From positions 310,001 through 374,000 of the forward strand of contig CAVPFB010000006.1 of the NCBI GenBank assembly GCA_963703665.1: 64,000 nt of DNA, in the 5' to 3' direction. Shown piece after piece: positions 44,310 to 53,288 of this stretch. Origin of the DNA: AP-15 sp963703665 (lineage in GTDB: Bacteria > Pseudomonadota > Alphaproteobacteria > ATCC43930 > CGMCC-115725). The position numbers and the translations under genes are program-made. Each line of letters begins with the position of its first letter. The first letter of the stretch is position 1. The notes beneath the pieces are model-generated. The model worked only from the letters and a program-made list of their open reading frames with translations, ran no database searches and was not told where the DNA came from.

Positions 44310-44741
44310 CTATTGCGCCGGGTTGAATTGACCGCGAATTTCTCCGGCCGGACTGGCGGCGGTATGGATATTCACGTAATACTTTCCGGCCTCGAGATTT
44401 GCCATCTGCGCTGCGGTCAATATCTTCGAGCCTTTGATCGGGCTGGCCAGATTGCCGGTGAACGGGATCACGACCGGCGCGTTCTTTCCCGGCTCGGCGG
44501 GGCCGTGGATGTGGGCCGCCTTGGCCGGACCGCTGAGGCCCGAATAGGTCACGTCCCAGGTCAGCTTCCGGGTCGCGGTGTTGAGCGTCGCGGTGGCCGT
44601 GCCGGTTCCGGTGCTGGTTGTCGGCGGCACTTCGCTGGTGCCGGCGAGGGTCGCGTTGAAGACCCGGGTCGCGGCCTGCCCGGTGCCCGAAATCATCAAC
44701 AAGGCAACGGCACCAAACATGACTGAATGCAGATGACGCAT
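44310..44741 (-). CDS. CHRD-domain secreted protein
   Basis: A signal peptide (VMFGAVALLMISGTGQA) is followed by a single CHRD domain covering most of the 143 residues: FNATLAGTSEVPPTTSTGTG, LTWDVTYSGLSGPAKAAHIH and the closing YYVNIHTAASPAGEIRGQF. CHRD domains are beta-rich extracytoplasmic modules shared with chordin; in bacteria they are secreted and of unknown role. The His in AAHIHGP and NIHT could bind metal. The gene stands alone. Confidence 0.88.
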   Translation of the reverse strand: MRHLHSVMFGAVALLMISGTGQAATRVFNATLAGTSEVPPTTSTGTGTATATLNTATRKLTWDVTYSGLSGPAKAAHIHGPAEPGKNAPVVIPFTGNLASPIKGSKILTAAQMANLEAGKYYVNIHTAASPAGEIRGQFNPAQ

Positions 44742-45187
44742 GTGTTCCTCCCGTCACAGGTGATCCGGCGACGACACTATTCAACGGGAAGCCAGAGGAG
44801 AAGCCGAAAATGACGGGCGCGTGGCCGATGCGCCGAAAAGCGCGTTCGTCACTTGACCAGGCCGGTTTTTGCGGCACCGCGTGCCGCGGCTGTCCGGCTC
44901 GAGGAAATCGGTTGCGGCTGAGTGGTTCAATGCCATCCGGGATCCCCGCAGCCGGGTCTGACCCCTGGGCCGACCGCCCGCGGACCGAGCCCGGTCATGA
45001 CCGCTCAGCGAGATCTTTGTCGGTGTCCCAGATACTAGAAGCTGGGTCATTTGGTTAAATTAACTATGAGTATTGGTTGTTAACCTTCAATTTTGTAGAG
45101 AACTTCGTTACGGGGTGGTAAATATCTGCATCCCGGTCGGGTCGATGTCCGGCCGAAGCTGCTTTTAATATTTAGAGGACCCTGGTC
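44742..45187. other. intergenic region, AT-rich near 45040-45110
   Basis: This divergent interval must carry promoters for the CHRD gene (minus) and the PEP-CTERM gene (plus). GGTTAAATTAAC and GTTAACC around 45052-45083 form a loose inverted pair in an AT-rich island. I see no gene in it and cannot fix a promoter. Confidence 0.45.
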
Positions 45188-45898
45188 ATGAACATCCTCC
45201 GCAAGTCGCTGGCGGTCGCAGCACTGGCCGTGGCCGTGGGGTATGCGGCCGAGGCTCGGGCGGAAATCTTTCTGTCGGCCACGGACGGCGTCGACACGGC
45301 TTCGGCCAACGACTTGGCAAGCCCCGGAACCGCCTTCTACAGCGGGACCGTCGGCAATTTCACCACCAGCATCGACATCGGCACCGGCTTCCCGGCGATC
45401 GGCGCGCCGTCCGACCCGATCCTCGATCTGACCTCGCTCGATCTGACGACCGGGACGGCAGGCGGCACCCTGACCGTTTCGCTGACCGAAACCGGCTTCA
45501 CGACCACCATCGCCGCCAAACAATTCTTGAGCGACATCACCGGCGTCTATACCAACAGCCAGGCGACGATGAACACGTATTTCGACACGTCGAACACCCC
45601 CTTCGGCACCGGAACGTTGTTGGCGAGCGGACTTCTCGATAACCAATCGAAACTGGTCTCGGTGCCGCCGATCGCCGGCCCCTACTCTTTGACCGAAATC
45701 GTGACGGTGACCGCCGGCGCGAACAGCCTCGCCAGCATCGATGCCGGGATCATCGACACGCCCGAACCCGGCTCGCTGCCGCTGCTCGGCGCCGGCCTGA
45801 TTGCATTGGCGGCGCTCGGTTTGCGCCGCACCCTGACCCGCGATCGCCGCCCGCCGGTTCTGCCGGCGGTGCGAGCAGAGTGCGTCGGCCTAGGCTGA
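45188..45898 (+). CDS. PEP-CTERM sorted secreted protein
   Basis: The 236-residue protein has a signal peptide (SLAVAALAVAVGYAAEARA) and a Thr/Ser/Gly-rich beta-type body. The C-terminal sorting signal has the order motif TPEPGSL, hydrophobic helix LLGAGLIALAALGL, then basic RRTLTRDRR. PEP-CTERM proteins are cleaved and anchored or exported by an exosortase; none is present in the window. About 11 residues follow the basic cluster, more than usual, and the last bases overlap the convergent LysR gene. Confidence 0.87.
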   Translation: MNILRKSLAVAALAVAVGYAAEARAEIFLSATDGVDTASANDLASPGTAFYSGTVGNFTTSIDIGTGFPAIGAPSDPILDLTSLDLTTGTAGGTLTVSLTETGFTTTIAAKQFLSDITGVYTNSQATMNTYFDTSNTPFGTGTLLASGLLDNQSKLVSVPPIAGPYSLTEIVTVTAGANSLASIDAGIIDTPEPGSLPLLGAGLIALAALGLRRTLTRDRRPPVLPAVRAECVGLG

Positions 45899-46819
45899 TG
45901 GCGTCGCCGCGTCGGGGCGGCGATCGGCTTCCTCGCGCAGCCAATCGCGGAATGCGCGAATTTTAGGGCGTTCGAGCGCGCTCGGGGCGGTGACGACATA
46001 GTAGGCGAACTGGTCGGGCAGCGCCAGCGAGAACAGCCGCACCAGCCGGCCGGCGGCGAGATCGGCGGCGGCGATCGTGCTGTAGGCCAGCACCACGCCA
46101 TGGCCGGCGATCGCCGCGTCGAGCGCGAGGTGCATGTTGTTGAAGCTGAGCCCGGCGGTCGCCGCGACATCCTTGACCCCGGCAGCCTTGAGCCACATCG
46201 GCCAGGTCGGCGCCAGCGGGTCGCGCTCGACGGCCTGATCGTGGATCAGCGCGTGATGGCGCAGATCGTCGGGCGTGCGCAACGGCAGGCCGGTCGCGAG
46301 CAGCTGCGGGCTGCACGCCGGAAACACCTCGTTGGCAAACAGCTTCTCGACTTCGAGCCCGGGGTAATGCCCGGTGCCATAGCGGATCGCGATATCGAAA
46401 TCCCCCTTGGTCAGATCGACGACCTCGTCGGTGGCGGATATCCGCACGTCCACCTCCGGCCATCGCTCCTGAAAGCGATGCAGCCGCAGGACCAGCCACT
46501 TAGCGGCAAAGGATGGCGAGGCGGTCACGGTCAAGGTGCCGGTGTCGTTGTGCGCCCGCAGGCGCCTGACCGCGGCCTCGATCCCGGCAAAGCCTTCCGA
46601 CAGGCCGGGCAGCAGCACGCGCGCCGACGCGGTCAGCGCGACCGACCGGTTGAGCCGGTGAAACAGCCTGACGCCGAGATCCTGCTCCAGCGCGTGGACC
46701 TGATGGCTGATCGCCGCCGGGGTGACGAACAGCTCCTCGGCGGCCTTGCTGAAGCTCAGGTGCCGGGCCGCTGCTTCGAACGCCCGAAGCGCCCCGAGAG
46801 GCGGCAGATGCTCATTCAT
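45890..46819 (-). CDS. LysR-family regulator of the GcvA group
   Basis: A 309-residue LysR protein with the GcvA-type start LPPLGALRAFEAAARHLSFS, helix-turn-helix AEELFVTPAAISHQVHALE and effector domain containing GDFDIAIRYGTGHYPGLEVE and NEVFPACSPQL. GcvA relatives respond to glycine or other small metabolites. It converges on the PEP-CTERM gene with a 9-base overlap and is divergent from the DUF1127 gene (130 bp away), a candidate target. Confidence 0.9.
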   Translation of the reverse strand: MNEHLPPLGALRAFEAAARHLSFSKAAEELFVTPAAISHQVHALEQDLGVRLFHRLNRSVALTASARVLLPGLSEGFAGIEAAVRRLRAHNDTGTLTVTASPSFAAKWLVLRLHRFQERWPEVDVRISATDEVVDLTKGDFDIAIRYGTGHYPGLEVEKLFANEVFPACSPQLLATGLPLRTPDDLRHHALIHDQAVERDPLAPTWPMWLKAAGVKDVAATAGLSFNNMHLALDAAIAGHGVVLAYSTIAAADLAAGRLVRLFSLALPDQFAYYVVTAPSALERPKIRAFRDWLREEADRRPDAATPSA

Positions 46820-46949
46820 CCCAGATGAGAGAATCTAACACGTCGCTGAAAAACTCTCGTTTGCGGACAGATGCTGTCGCCGCCAATTAACTGCAAGAGG
46901 GGTTCGCCAAGCGCTGTCGAGAGCCCCGGTAAAGTTTAGGAGACTGCAT

Positions 46950-47186
46950 ATGAGTGCGATCCGGTTCGAGACCGGTCATGAGCTGTTTTGCCGGGCTCGG
47001 CGTGGCCCCGCGCGGCGATCGGCGGGCGCTGCTGCGGGGCGGCTGTTGGCGATGCTGCGCGAATGGCGCCGGCGCGCCCGCGACCGCGCCGAGCTCGCTT
47101 CGCTCGACGACAGGATGCTCGCCGACATCGGGGTCACCCGGACCGAGGCCGAGTTCCTGGGCAACAAACCGTTCTGGAGGGAGTGA
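46950..47186 (+). CDS. DUF1127 small protein
   Basis: This 78-residue, Arg-rich protein has the DUF1127 signature in its C-terminal half: LREWRRRARDRAELASLDD followed by MLADIGVTRTEAEFLG. Small DUF1127 proteins in alphaproteobacteria affect phosphate/carbon regulation and can bind RNA. TTTAGGAGACTGCAT precedes ATG 46950, a good ribosome site. The CmcJ-like gene lies 218 bp downstream. Confidence 0.88.
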   Translation: MSAIRFETGHELFCRARRGPARRSAGAAAGRLLAMLREWRRRARDRAELASLDDRMLADIGVTRTEAEFLGNKPFWRE

Positions 47187-47351
47187 GTGATGCAGATGCA
47201 AACAGATGCCGACGGGCGCCGATCGCCCCGCCTCGGGGGATTGCGCCGTGCGGTGCGAGCCTTGGGCGCGCTACTGGCTCGGGTGCCGCTGCCATCGGCT
47301 CGGCCGGAGCGCAAATCCTGGTCGGAAACGTTGCGGTTTCCACTTTTTTGA

Positions 47352-47389
47352 GCGACCCTTCGAAACACCAGCGACCCTTCGAAACACCA
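47352..47389. repeat. 19-bp tandem duplication in a 5' leader
   Basis: GCGACCCTTCGAAACACCA occurs twice in direct tandem (47352-47370 and 47371-47389), immediately before the ribosome site of the CmcJ-like gene. Confidence 0.88.
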
Positions 47390-47403
47390 GGAGGACCAGT
47401 CCC

Positions 47404-48237
47404 ATGAGCAATTTCGACACGCTTCCCTACGTCGAGGCCGAGCTGAATTATCTGGCGCCGATGGCCGAACGGCCGCGCTACTACGCCTATGAGGTCGAGC
47501 CCGGCGAGCACCGCTCGAACATGAGCCACGAGCCGCACCGGGTGCACATCCGCGACATGCGGCCGATCGCCTCGGAAGTGGCGCTCGACCGCCAGGGCTT
47601 CGCGCTGGTCGAGCAAGAGACCGCGGTGCGCGATTTCTGGGACGACGACGAAGTGCGCCGCATCTATTACCCGGAGGCCGAGCGCTTTCTGATCGAGAAG
47701 ACCGGCGCCAGCCGCGTCTTCATCTTCGACCATCTGCAGCGCCGCCGCGTTCCGGGCGTGCAGGACCGCTCGGCCGGCGGCCCGCGCCAGCCGGCGACCC
47801 GGGTCCATGTCGATCACACCGCACGCTCCGGCCCGCAGCGGGTCCGCGACTTGTTGCCCGACGAGGCCGAGGAGCTGCTCAAGGGCCGGGTCCAGGTGGT
47901 CAATTTGTGGCGCCCGATCCGCGGGCCCTTGCAGGACGCGCCGCTGGCGGTGTGCGACGCCCGCACGGTCGACCCGAAGGATCTGGTGCCCTCGGACCTG
48001 GTCTATCGCGACCGGGTCGGCGAGACCTACTCGGTCACATGGAACCCGGCGCACGAATGGTATTATGTGCCCGAGATGCAGCGCGACCAGGCGCTGTTGC
48101 TGAAGATCGCCGATACCAAGACCGACGGGCGCGCGCGGTTCATGCCGCACACCTCGTTCACCGATCCGACGACCCCGCCCGGCGCTTTCCCGCGCGAAAG
48201 CATCGAATTGCGCACCCTCGTCTTCCACCCGAACTGA
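47404..48237 (+). CDS. CmcJ/NvfI-family oxygenase-like protein
   Basis: The product has 277 residues from ATG 47404, set by AGGAGG ten bases upstream. It matches the CmcJ/NvfI family, Fe(II)/2-oxoglutarate-type oxygenase relatives: VEQETAVRDFWDDDEVRRIY, the metal-binding VHVDHTARSGPQRV (His-x-Asp) and a distal His in MPHTSFTDP, with NLWRPIRGPLQDAPLAVCDA. Some family members hydroxylate or oxidise secondary metabolites; others have unknown roles. A strong hairpin follows the stop. Confidence 0.85.
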   Translation: MSNFDTLPYVEAELNYLAPMAERPRYYAYEVEPGEHRSNMSHEPHRVHIRDMRPIASEVALDRQGFALVEQETAVRDFWDDDEVRRIYYPEAERFLIEKTGASRVFIFDHLQRRRVPGVQDRSAGGPRQPATRVHVDHTARSGPQRVRDLLPDEAEELLKGRVQVVNLWRPIRGPLQDAPLAVCDARTVDPKDLVPSDLVYRDRVGETYSVTWNPAHEWYYVPEMQRDQALLLKIADTKTDGRARFMPHTSFTDPTTPPGAFPRESIELRTLVFHPN

Positions 48238-48250
48238 CGCTCAGCCTCAC

Positions 48251-48285
48251 CACCCCGGCCCGGCGTAGCCCGCCAGGCCGGGGTG
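48251..48285 (+). terminator. 10-bp GC hairpin downstream of the CmcJ-like gene
   Basis: CACCCCGGCC (48251-48260) pairs with GGCCGGGGTG (48276-48285) across a 15-base loop, starting 14 bases after the stop. No T-run follows, so it may terminate poorly or mainly protect the transcript. Confidence 0.45.
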
Positions 48286-48338
48286 TGCCGCTGAAACCGG
48301 CCGTGGGAAGCTGTTGTTGCCCCGCGCGCCTCCGCTCC

Positions 48339-48760
48339 TCAGATGGCGCTATTTTTGGTCCTCTTCTCGTGCGTCGCGAAGACACTTGCCGAGTGCGCTA
48401 TAAAAACGATTAACGCATCCAAATCTCGGAGAGCATTTTTCTGGGCATTCTCGTAGTCATTTGCCCCAGCTCTTTTCTGTACGGATGTGAACGCGTGCTC
48501 GTCATCATCGACGATTTGCTTTGCGTGATGTGCTGATCCCAAAATCGAGGTGCTGCGCAATGCGCGCTCCTCGAGCCTAATTTGGTTGTATATCTGCTGA
48601 TCAATTTCTCTCTTCGGGTTGCGCCAGCCCGAGGCCGACGCGGATTGCTGTGTAAGTATTCGAGCTTGTACAGTTTTAGCGCCTTTTGGCATTCCGCGAC
48701 CACCGCGTCGAACTCATCTGGTGAGAAATATACATTCAGGTCCGTCGCTTTCAGCGAGGG
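48339..48760 (-). pseudogene. frame-disrupted, AT-richer hypothetical gene
   Basis: Translation from about 48750 gives SLKATDLNVYFSPDEFDAVV and ALKLYKLEYLHSN in one frame, then NPKREIDQQIYNQIRLEERA and a following helical segment to the stop at 48339 in another. Together they read like one ~130-residue helical protein broken near 48610-48650. No standard start codon precedes the first part. The region is lower in GC than its surroundings. Function unknown. It may be a decayed foreign gene or one with read errors. Confidence 0.4.
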
Positions 48761-48788
48761 CGCCCAGGCATTCCTTTACCGTTCGTTG

Positions 48789-49142
48789 TCACCTGAGTTC
48801 ACAATCCTTCGTCATCCTGAGGAGCGGCCTCTGGGCCGCGTCTCGAAGGACGACGGCGGTGGCGCCGCGGCGAGCCAGGAAGGGCAGAGCCGCAAAATCG
48901 CCTCGGATCAACGCTTCCTTCTTTTCGCGGCGCCAGCCCTTGACCTGGCGCTCGGCGGCGGCGGCGTCATCCACTCTTTCAAAATTCTGATGGAACACAA
49001 GCACGACCGGTCGTCGGTGAGCCGTGTAACCATCGTAAGCGCCCGTCTGGTGCTCGGCGACGCGTGTATCCAGGCTGCCAACGGTGGTCCCGACATAATA
49101 CGAGCCATCGGCGCAGCGAAGCATGTAGAGATAAGCGCTCAC
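48789..49142 (-). CDS. GIY-YIG nuclease family protein (UPF0213-like)
   Basis: The 117-residue protein is a single GIY-YIG domain: YLYMLRCADGSYYVGTT supplies the Y..YVG core, followed by RVAEHQTGAYDGYTAHRRPV and the catalytic-type Glu in AAERQVKGWRREKKEALI. Small GIY-YIG proteins of this type are intracellular nucleases of unclear role. The last ~20 residues (DAAQRPLLRMTKD) are translated repeat DNA. The gene is boxed by two inverted copies of that repeat at 48811 and 49175. Confidence 0.87.
   Translation of the reverse strand: MSAYLYMLRCADGSYYVGTTVGSLDTRVAEHQTGAYDGYTAHRRPVVLVFHQNFERVDDAAAAERQVKGWRREKKEALIRGDFAALPFLARRGATAVVLRDAAQRPLLRMTKDCELR
48811..48852. repeat. repeat, left copy flanking the GIY-YIG gene
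   Basis: Sequence GTCATCCTGAGGAGC ... GTCTCGAAGGACG; it is the inverted counterpart of 49175-49215 and encodes the C-terminal tail of the nuclease. Confidence 0.75.
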
Positions 49143-49174
49143 GGTTTCTCCAGGTGAACGGCAGAGCTGCAGTG

Positions 49175-49215
49175 CGTCCTTCGAGACGCCCGCGGCGCGG
49201 GCTCCTCAGGATGAC
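49175..49215. repeat. repeat, right copy flanking the GIY-YIG gene
   Basis: Sequence CGTCCTTCGAGACGC ... GCTCCTCAGGATGAC, inverted with respect to 48811-48852. It lies between the nuclease and the NHL-propeller gene. Confidence 0.75.
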
Positions 49216-49239
49216 GGAAGCTTGAGCGGAGCAATCCGC

Positions 49240-50205
49240 TCAGTCCACCTTGACCAGCTTTTGCAGGGCGCGCAGGTCGGGGGGAAAGCCTTGGCCGCGG
49301 TAGCGGTTGCCCCAGTTGGTGAACGACACCTCGCCGACATAGATGTCGCCGCGCGAGTCGACGGCGAGGCCGTGCGGCGACATGAACTGGCCGGGTTCGA
49401 GACCGGCCGGGCGGGTGCCGAGCCGGGCCAGCATCTCGCCGGTGTGCGAATAGATGCTGACCCGCGGGCCGATATTGGGCAGGTCGTAATTGACCCCCAT
49501 GCCGCCGCCGATCTCGCCGACGTAGAAGCGCGGCGTCCTGGTGCCGGTCTCCATGTAGAGGCCGGACGGCCGGTGCATGTTGTTCCACTGCGCCTCGTAC
49601 TTGCCGTTGCCGTCGAACACCTGGACGCGGTGGTTCTCGCGGTCGGCGACATAGACCCAGCCGTCGGGGTCGCAGCAGACGTTGTGCGGGATGTTGAACT
49701 GGCCGGGATCGGTGCCGGGCTCGCCCCACGCCATCAGCAATTTGCCGTCGGGCGAATATTTGTGGACGCGCGAATTGCCGTAGCCGTCGGAGACATAGAT
49801 GTCGCCCTGCGGCGACAGCGCGGTGTGGGTGCAGCGGTGGAACGGCTCGCCGCTCATATAGGGGGCGGGCTTGCCGGCGATGCCGAGGGTTAACAGCACC
49901 CGGCCCTCGAGGCTGCATTTGCGCACCGTGTGGTCGCCGTCATCGGTCAGAAACAGCGTGTCGTCCGCGGCCATGTGGACGCCGTGCGGGCGGTGAAAGA
50001 CGCCTTCGCCCCACGAGCGCAGAAAGTGGCCGTTGCGGTCGAACACCATCATCGGGTGCGCGCCGCGGCTGAAGGCATAGACGTTGTCGTGCCGGTCGAC
50101 CCCGACCGCGGCGACGTCGGCGTCGAATTTCCAGCCGTCGGGCAGTTTGGCCCAGTCGTCGTCGACCTGATAGCGGAAGCCGTCGGTTCCGAGAATGGCC
50201 GCCAT
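49240..50205 (-). CDS. NHL-repeat beta-propeller protein
   Basis: The 321-residue protein consists of NHL-type blades. Examples are FHRPHGVHMAADDTLFLTDD, FNIPHNVCCDPDGWVYVADR and FMSPHGLAVDSRGDIYVGEV, a pattern seen in peptidyl-alpha-hydroxyglycine lyase-like propellers. Start ATG 50205 with GGAGGAGA upstream replaces a slightly longer in-frame start. No signal peptide is seen. Enzymatic role is uncertain; the lyase annotation common for relatives should not be taken as shown. Confidence 0.82.
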   Translation of the reverse strand: MAAILGTDGFRYQVDDDWAKLPDGWKFDADVAAVGVDRHDNVYAFSRGAHPMMVFDRNGHFLRSWGEGVFHRPHGVHMAADDTLFLTDDGDHTVRKCSLEGRVLLTLGIAGKPAPYMSGEPFHRCTHTALSPQGDIYVSDGYGNSRVHKYSPDGKLLMAWGEPGTDPGQFNIPHNVCCDPDGWVYVADRENHRVQVFDGNGKYEAQWNNMHRPSGLYMETGTRTPRFYVGEIGGGMGVNYDLPNIGPRVSIYSHTGEMLARLGTRPAGLEPGQFMSPHGLAVDSRGDIYVGEVSFTNWGNRYRGQGFPPDLRALQKLVKVD

Positions 50206-50255
50206 GGCGTTCTCCTCCAAGGTTTGGCAGGATTATAGGCCGATCCGGCGCCGGC

Positions 50256-51806
50256 TCAACGTGAAGCCCGGGCCGCCGGACGCAGCGGGCTCAATCCAGC
50301 CGGGAAGCACGCGGCGACGACGAAGGTCAGCACCGCGGTCAAGGTCGCGACCCAGTAGACCTCGTGCAGCGAGGCGGCCACCGCATCGCTCAGGCGCGCG
50401 ATCTCGCCCGGTCCAAGGCTGTGGCGCAACGCCGGCTCCAGCAGTCGGTTGACCGCGTCGGCCGCGTCGGGGACCCGCCGGAAGACGCCGAAATTGAGGA
50501 TGGCGCCGCCGAGGGCCGCGCCAAACGATTGACCGATCACCCGCATGAACATGTTCGAGCCGGTCGCGACGCCGCGCTCGTGCCAGCCGACGCTGGCCTG
50601 GATCGACACCAGAAAGGCGGTGTTGCAGGCGCCCATGCCGATGCCCATGACCAAAGAGCCGGCCGCCGGCCAGACAATGCCGCTCGACGGCTGCAACTGG
50701 GTCAGCATCGCCGCGCCGACCGCGAGCGCCACCCCGCCGAGCGCCGCGGCGAGCCGGTAGGAGGTGCGGATCATCAGCCGGCCGGCCGCGAACGAAGCGA
50801 ACATCCAGCTGACCGACATGCAGCCGAGCACCAGCCCGGCGACGGCGGGGCCGCGGCCCATGACCCCTTGCACATAGGTCGGCAGAAAGGCGCTGACCGC
50901 CATCATCGTCGAGCCGGTGCCGAAGATGCCGAAATTGGCGAGCGCCACGACCCGGTTGCGCCACAGCCGGAACGGCACCATCGGCTCGGGGGCACGGGCC
51001 TCGTGGACGAACAGCGCCAAGAGCGTGGCGAGGCCGAGCCCGACCAGCGAAGCGATGCTGCTGGCATCGAGGCTGCGCGCCTGCACCAGGGCCAGCATCG
51101 GCGCGCCGATGCCGACGATCAGCAGAACGGCGCCGAGATAATCGATGCGGTGCTGGCGCCGCTCGATCCGCTCGGGCAGATAAACCGCGAACATCGCGAT
51201 GCTTGCGGCGCCGATCGGCAAATTGACCCAGAACACCAACGCCCAAGTCACGTGCTCGACGATAAAGGCGCCGAGAGCCGGGCCGATGATCGCCGAGACG
51301 CCGAACACGCTCGACAGATAGCCCTGCACCCGGGCGCGCTCGGCCGGGGTGTAGATATCGCCGATGACGGTGCTGGCGATCGGCTGGATGGCGCCGGCGC
51401 CGATCCCCTGCACCGCGCGAAACACCACCAGCATCACCATCGTCCGGGCAAACCCGCACAACGTGGTGCCGACCAGAAAGATGCCGGTGCCGACGATAAA
51501 CACCCGCTTGCGACCGTAAATGTCGGCGAGCCGGCCGTAGATCGGCACCGTCACCGCCATGGTTAAGAGGTAGGCCGCGAACACCCAGCTGAACAGACGA
51601 AACCCGCCGAGATCGCCGACGATGGTCGGCATCGCGGTGGCGATGATGCTGCTTTCGACCGCGGCCATGAAGGTCGCGATCAGCGCTGCCATCAGCACCA
51701 TGCCCCGGCGCGGGACGACGACGGCGGGCCGATGCGGCGCTAAGGCCTGATCCAAATGCTGCCTCCGATTTGGGCAAGAGGCGGACTTTAAGTCGGGCGG
51801 ATGCAT
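50256..51806 (-). CDS. DHA2-family drug efflux MFS transporter (EmrB/QacA type)
   Basis: A 516-residue, 14-helix MFS protein: MAALIATFMAAVESSIIATA, motif A GRLADIYGRKRVF, VQGIGAGAIQPIASTVIGDI and motif C-like GPALGAFIVEHVTWALVFWV, all characteristic of DHA2 multidrug exporters. No membrane-fusion partner gene is near, so it may export to the periplasm. Its start lies 142 bp from the divergent metallohydrolase gene at 51948, suggesting a shared control region. Confidence 0.9.
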   Translation of the reverse strand: MHPPDLKSASCPNRRQHLDQALAPHRPAVVVPRRGMVLMAALIATFMAAVESSIIATAMPTIVGDLGGFRLFSWVFAAYLLTMAVTVPIYGRLADIYGRKRVFIVGTGIFLVGTTLCGFARTMVMLVVFRAVQGIGAGAIQPIASTVIGDIYTPAERARVQGYLSSVFGVSAIIGPALGAFIVEHVTWALVFWVNLPIGAASIAMFAVYLPERIERRQHRIDYLGAVLLIVGIGAPMLALVQARSLDASSIASLVGLGLATLLALFVHEARAPEPMVPFRLWRNRVVALANFGIFGTGSTMMAVSAFLPTYVQGVMGRGPAVAGLVLGCMSVSWMFASFAAGRLMIRTSYRLAAALGGVALAVGAAMLTQLQPSSGIVWPAAGSLVMGIGMGACNTAFLVSIQASVGWHERGVATGSNMFMRVIGQSFGAALGGAILNFGVFRRVPDAADAVNRLLEPALRHSLGPGEIARLSDAVAASLHEVYWVATLTAVLTFVVAACFPAGLSPLRPAARASR

Positions 51807-51947
51807 CAGGACAATGCGTCAGCAGTTGCATTCGCTGGGAGGCTGTCCTGCGCGCCGCCCGCCGGGTCGGGGCCGCCGGGTCGGGGTTGCCACCGGCGTG
51901 CCGATCGCCGAGCATGGGCCATTCGATTTGATCGAAAAGGGGCAGCG

Positions 51948-53099
51948 ATGAAATATGATCTTCTGGTCTCGGGCGGCGAGGTGCTCGATCCCGCCGCCGG
52001 GTTGCGCGGCCTGATGGATCTCGGCATCGCCGGCGGCAAGATCGTCGCGGCGGCGCCCTCGCTGGCCGCTGCCGATGCCCGCCGCACGATCAGCGCCAAG
52101 GGCCGGCTGGTGACCCCCGGGCTGGTCGACATCCACGCCCATATTTTCGTCAACGCCCATGACATGGCGGGCGATACCGACCGCTTCTGCAAGGCGAGCG
52201 GGGTCACCACCCTGTGCGACGCCGGCAGCACCGGCTCGGCCACCTTTGCCGGGCTGCGCCAGGTCATCGACCGCGAGGTGCGCACCCGCACCCGCGCCTT
52301 TGTCAACCTGTCGGCGATCGGCATCGTCGGCACCGCGCGCGGCGGGGAGCTGGCGCATTTCCCCTATGCCGATCCCGAGGGCTGCGCCCGCACGATCAGC
52401 GAAAACCCCGATCTCGCGATCGGGGTCAAGCTGCGCTACGGGCCGGGCCTCGTTTGGGAATACTCGGCCGAGCCGGTCAAATTGGCGCGCCGGACCGCGG
52501 ATATGGCCGGCGGGGTGCCGATGATGATGCACATCACCGACTCGCCGATCCCGTTGCCCGAATTGCTCGCCCACATGAAGCCCGGCGACATCGTCACCCA
52601 CTGCTATCACGGCCGCGCGCACGGCATCATGGGCCAGGAGAAGCAGCTGGTGCTGAAGGAAGTGGTCGAGGCCCAGCGCCACGGCATCATCTTCGACTGC
52701 GCGCACGGGCGAAACCATTTCAGCTTCCCGATGATCGCGAAGGCGCTCGACCAGGGCTTTCTGCCGGACACGATCTCGACCGATCTGACCTTTGCCAGCG
52801 CCACCCAGGGGCCGGTGTGGGATCTGCCGACGACGATGTCGAAATTGCTGCATTTCGGCATGTCGCTCGACGACCTGGTCATGCGCTCGACTGCGGCGCC
52901 GGCGAAGATCCTCGGCTACGAAGGCACGGTCGGGACCCTAAAGCCGGGCGCCAATGCCGATATCGCCATCTTCGAGCTGCGCGACGGCAATTTCCAATTG
53001 CGCGACAGCGACGGCAACACCGTCACCGCCAAGCGCCGGCTGATCGCCCAGATGACCATCAAGGACGGACGGGTGTGGTACGAGCGACCGGGGGAATAG
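51948..53099 (+). CDS. dihydroorotase-like amidohydrolase/deacetylase
   Basis: A 383-residue amidohydrolase-superfamily metalloenzyme. Metal ligands appear as HAH (LVDIHAHIFV), the carbamylated Lys region VKLRYGPG, His in VTHCYHGRAHG and the Asp in ISTDLTFAS; VSGGEVLDPAAG is the N-terminal sandwich strand. It matches the amidohydrolase/deacetylase family whose members act on N-acyl or cyclic amide substrates. ATG 51948 has AAAAGGGG upstream. The substrate is unknown. Confidence 0.87.
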   Translation: MKYDLLVSGGEVLDPAAGLRGLMDLGIAGGKIVAAAPSLAAADARRTISAKGRLVTPGLVDIHAHIFVNAHDMAGDTDRFCKASGVTTLCDAGSTGSATFAGLRQVIDREVRTRTRAFVNLSAIGIVGTARGGELAHFPYADPEGCARTISENPDLAIGVKLRYGPGLVWEYSAEPVKLARRTADMAGGVPMMMHITDSPIPLPELLAHMKPGDIVTHCYHGRAHGIMGQEKQLVLKEVVEAQRHGIIFDCAHGRNHFSFPMIAKALDQGFLPDTISTDLTFASATQGPVWDLPTTMSKLLHFGMSLDDLVMRSTAAPAKILGYEGTVGTLKPGANADIAIFELRDGNFQLRDSDGNTVTAKRRLIAQMTIKDGRVWYERPGE

Positions 53100-53288
53100 C
53101 GGAAATCTCGTCGGCCGAGGACACGCCGGAAGCGTGGACCGGCGCGCCGCTGCCGAGCGCTCGCTCGGGCCGGGTGAGGAACAGCGGTGAGCGACAGACC
53201 CGCTCGGCCGGCCGAGGGCGGGCAGCGACGCCCGGGGCGCTGACCAAGGCGATGCACGCCCCCGGTTGAGCCGCCGCAGGCCGAGCCG

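Noticed and set aside
45040..45187. A sigma-54 promoter for the PEP-CTERM gene
   Set aside because: No acceptable -24/-12 GG-N10-GC pair could be found in the AT-rich island.
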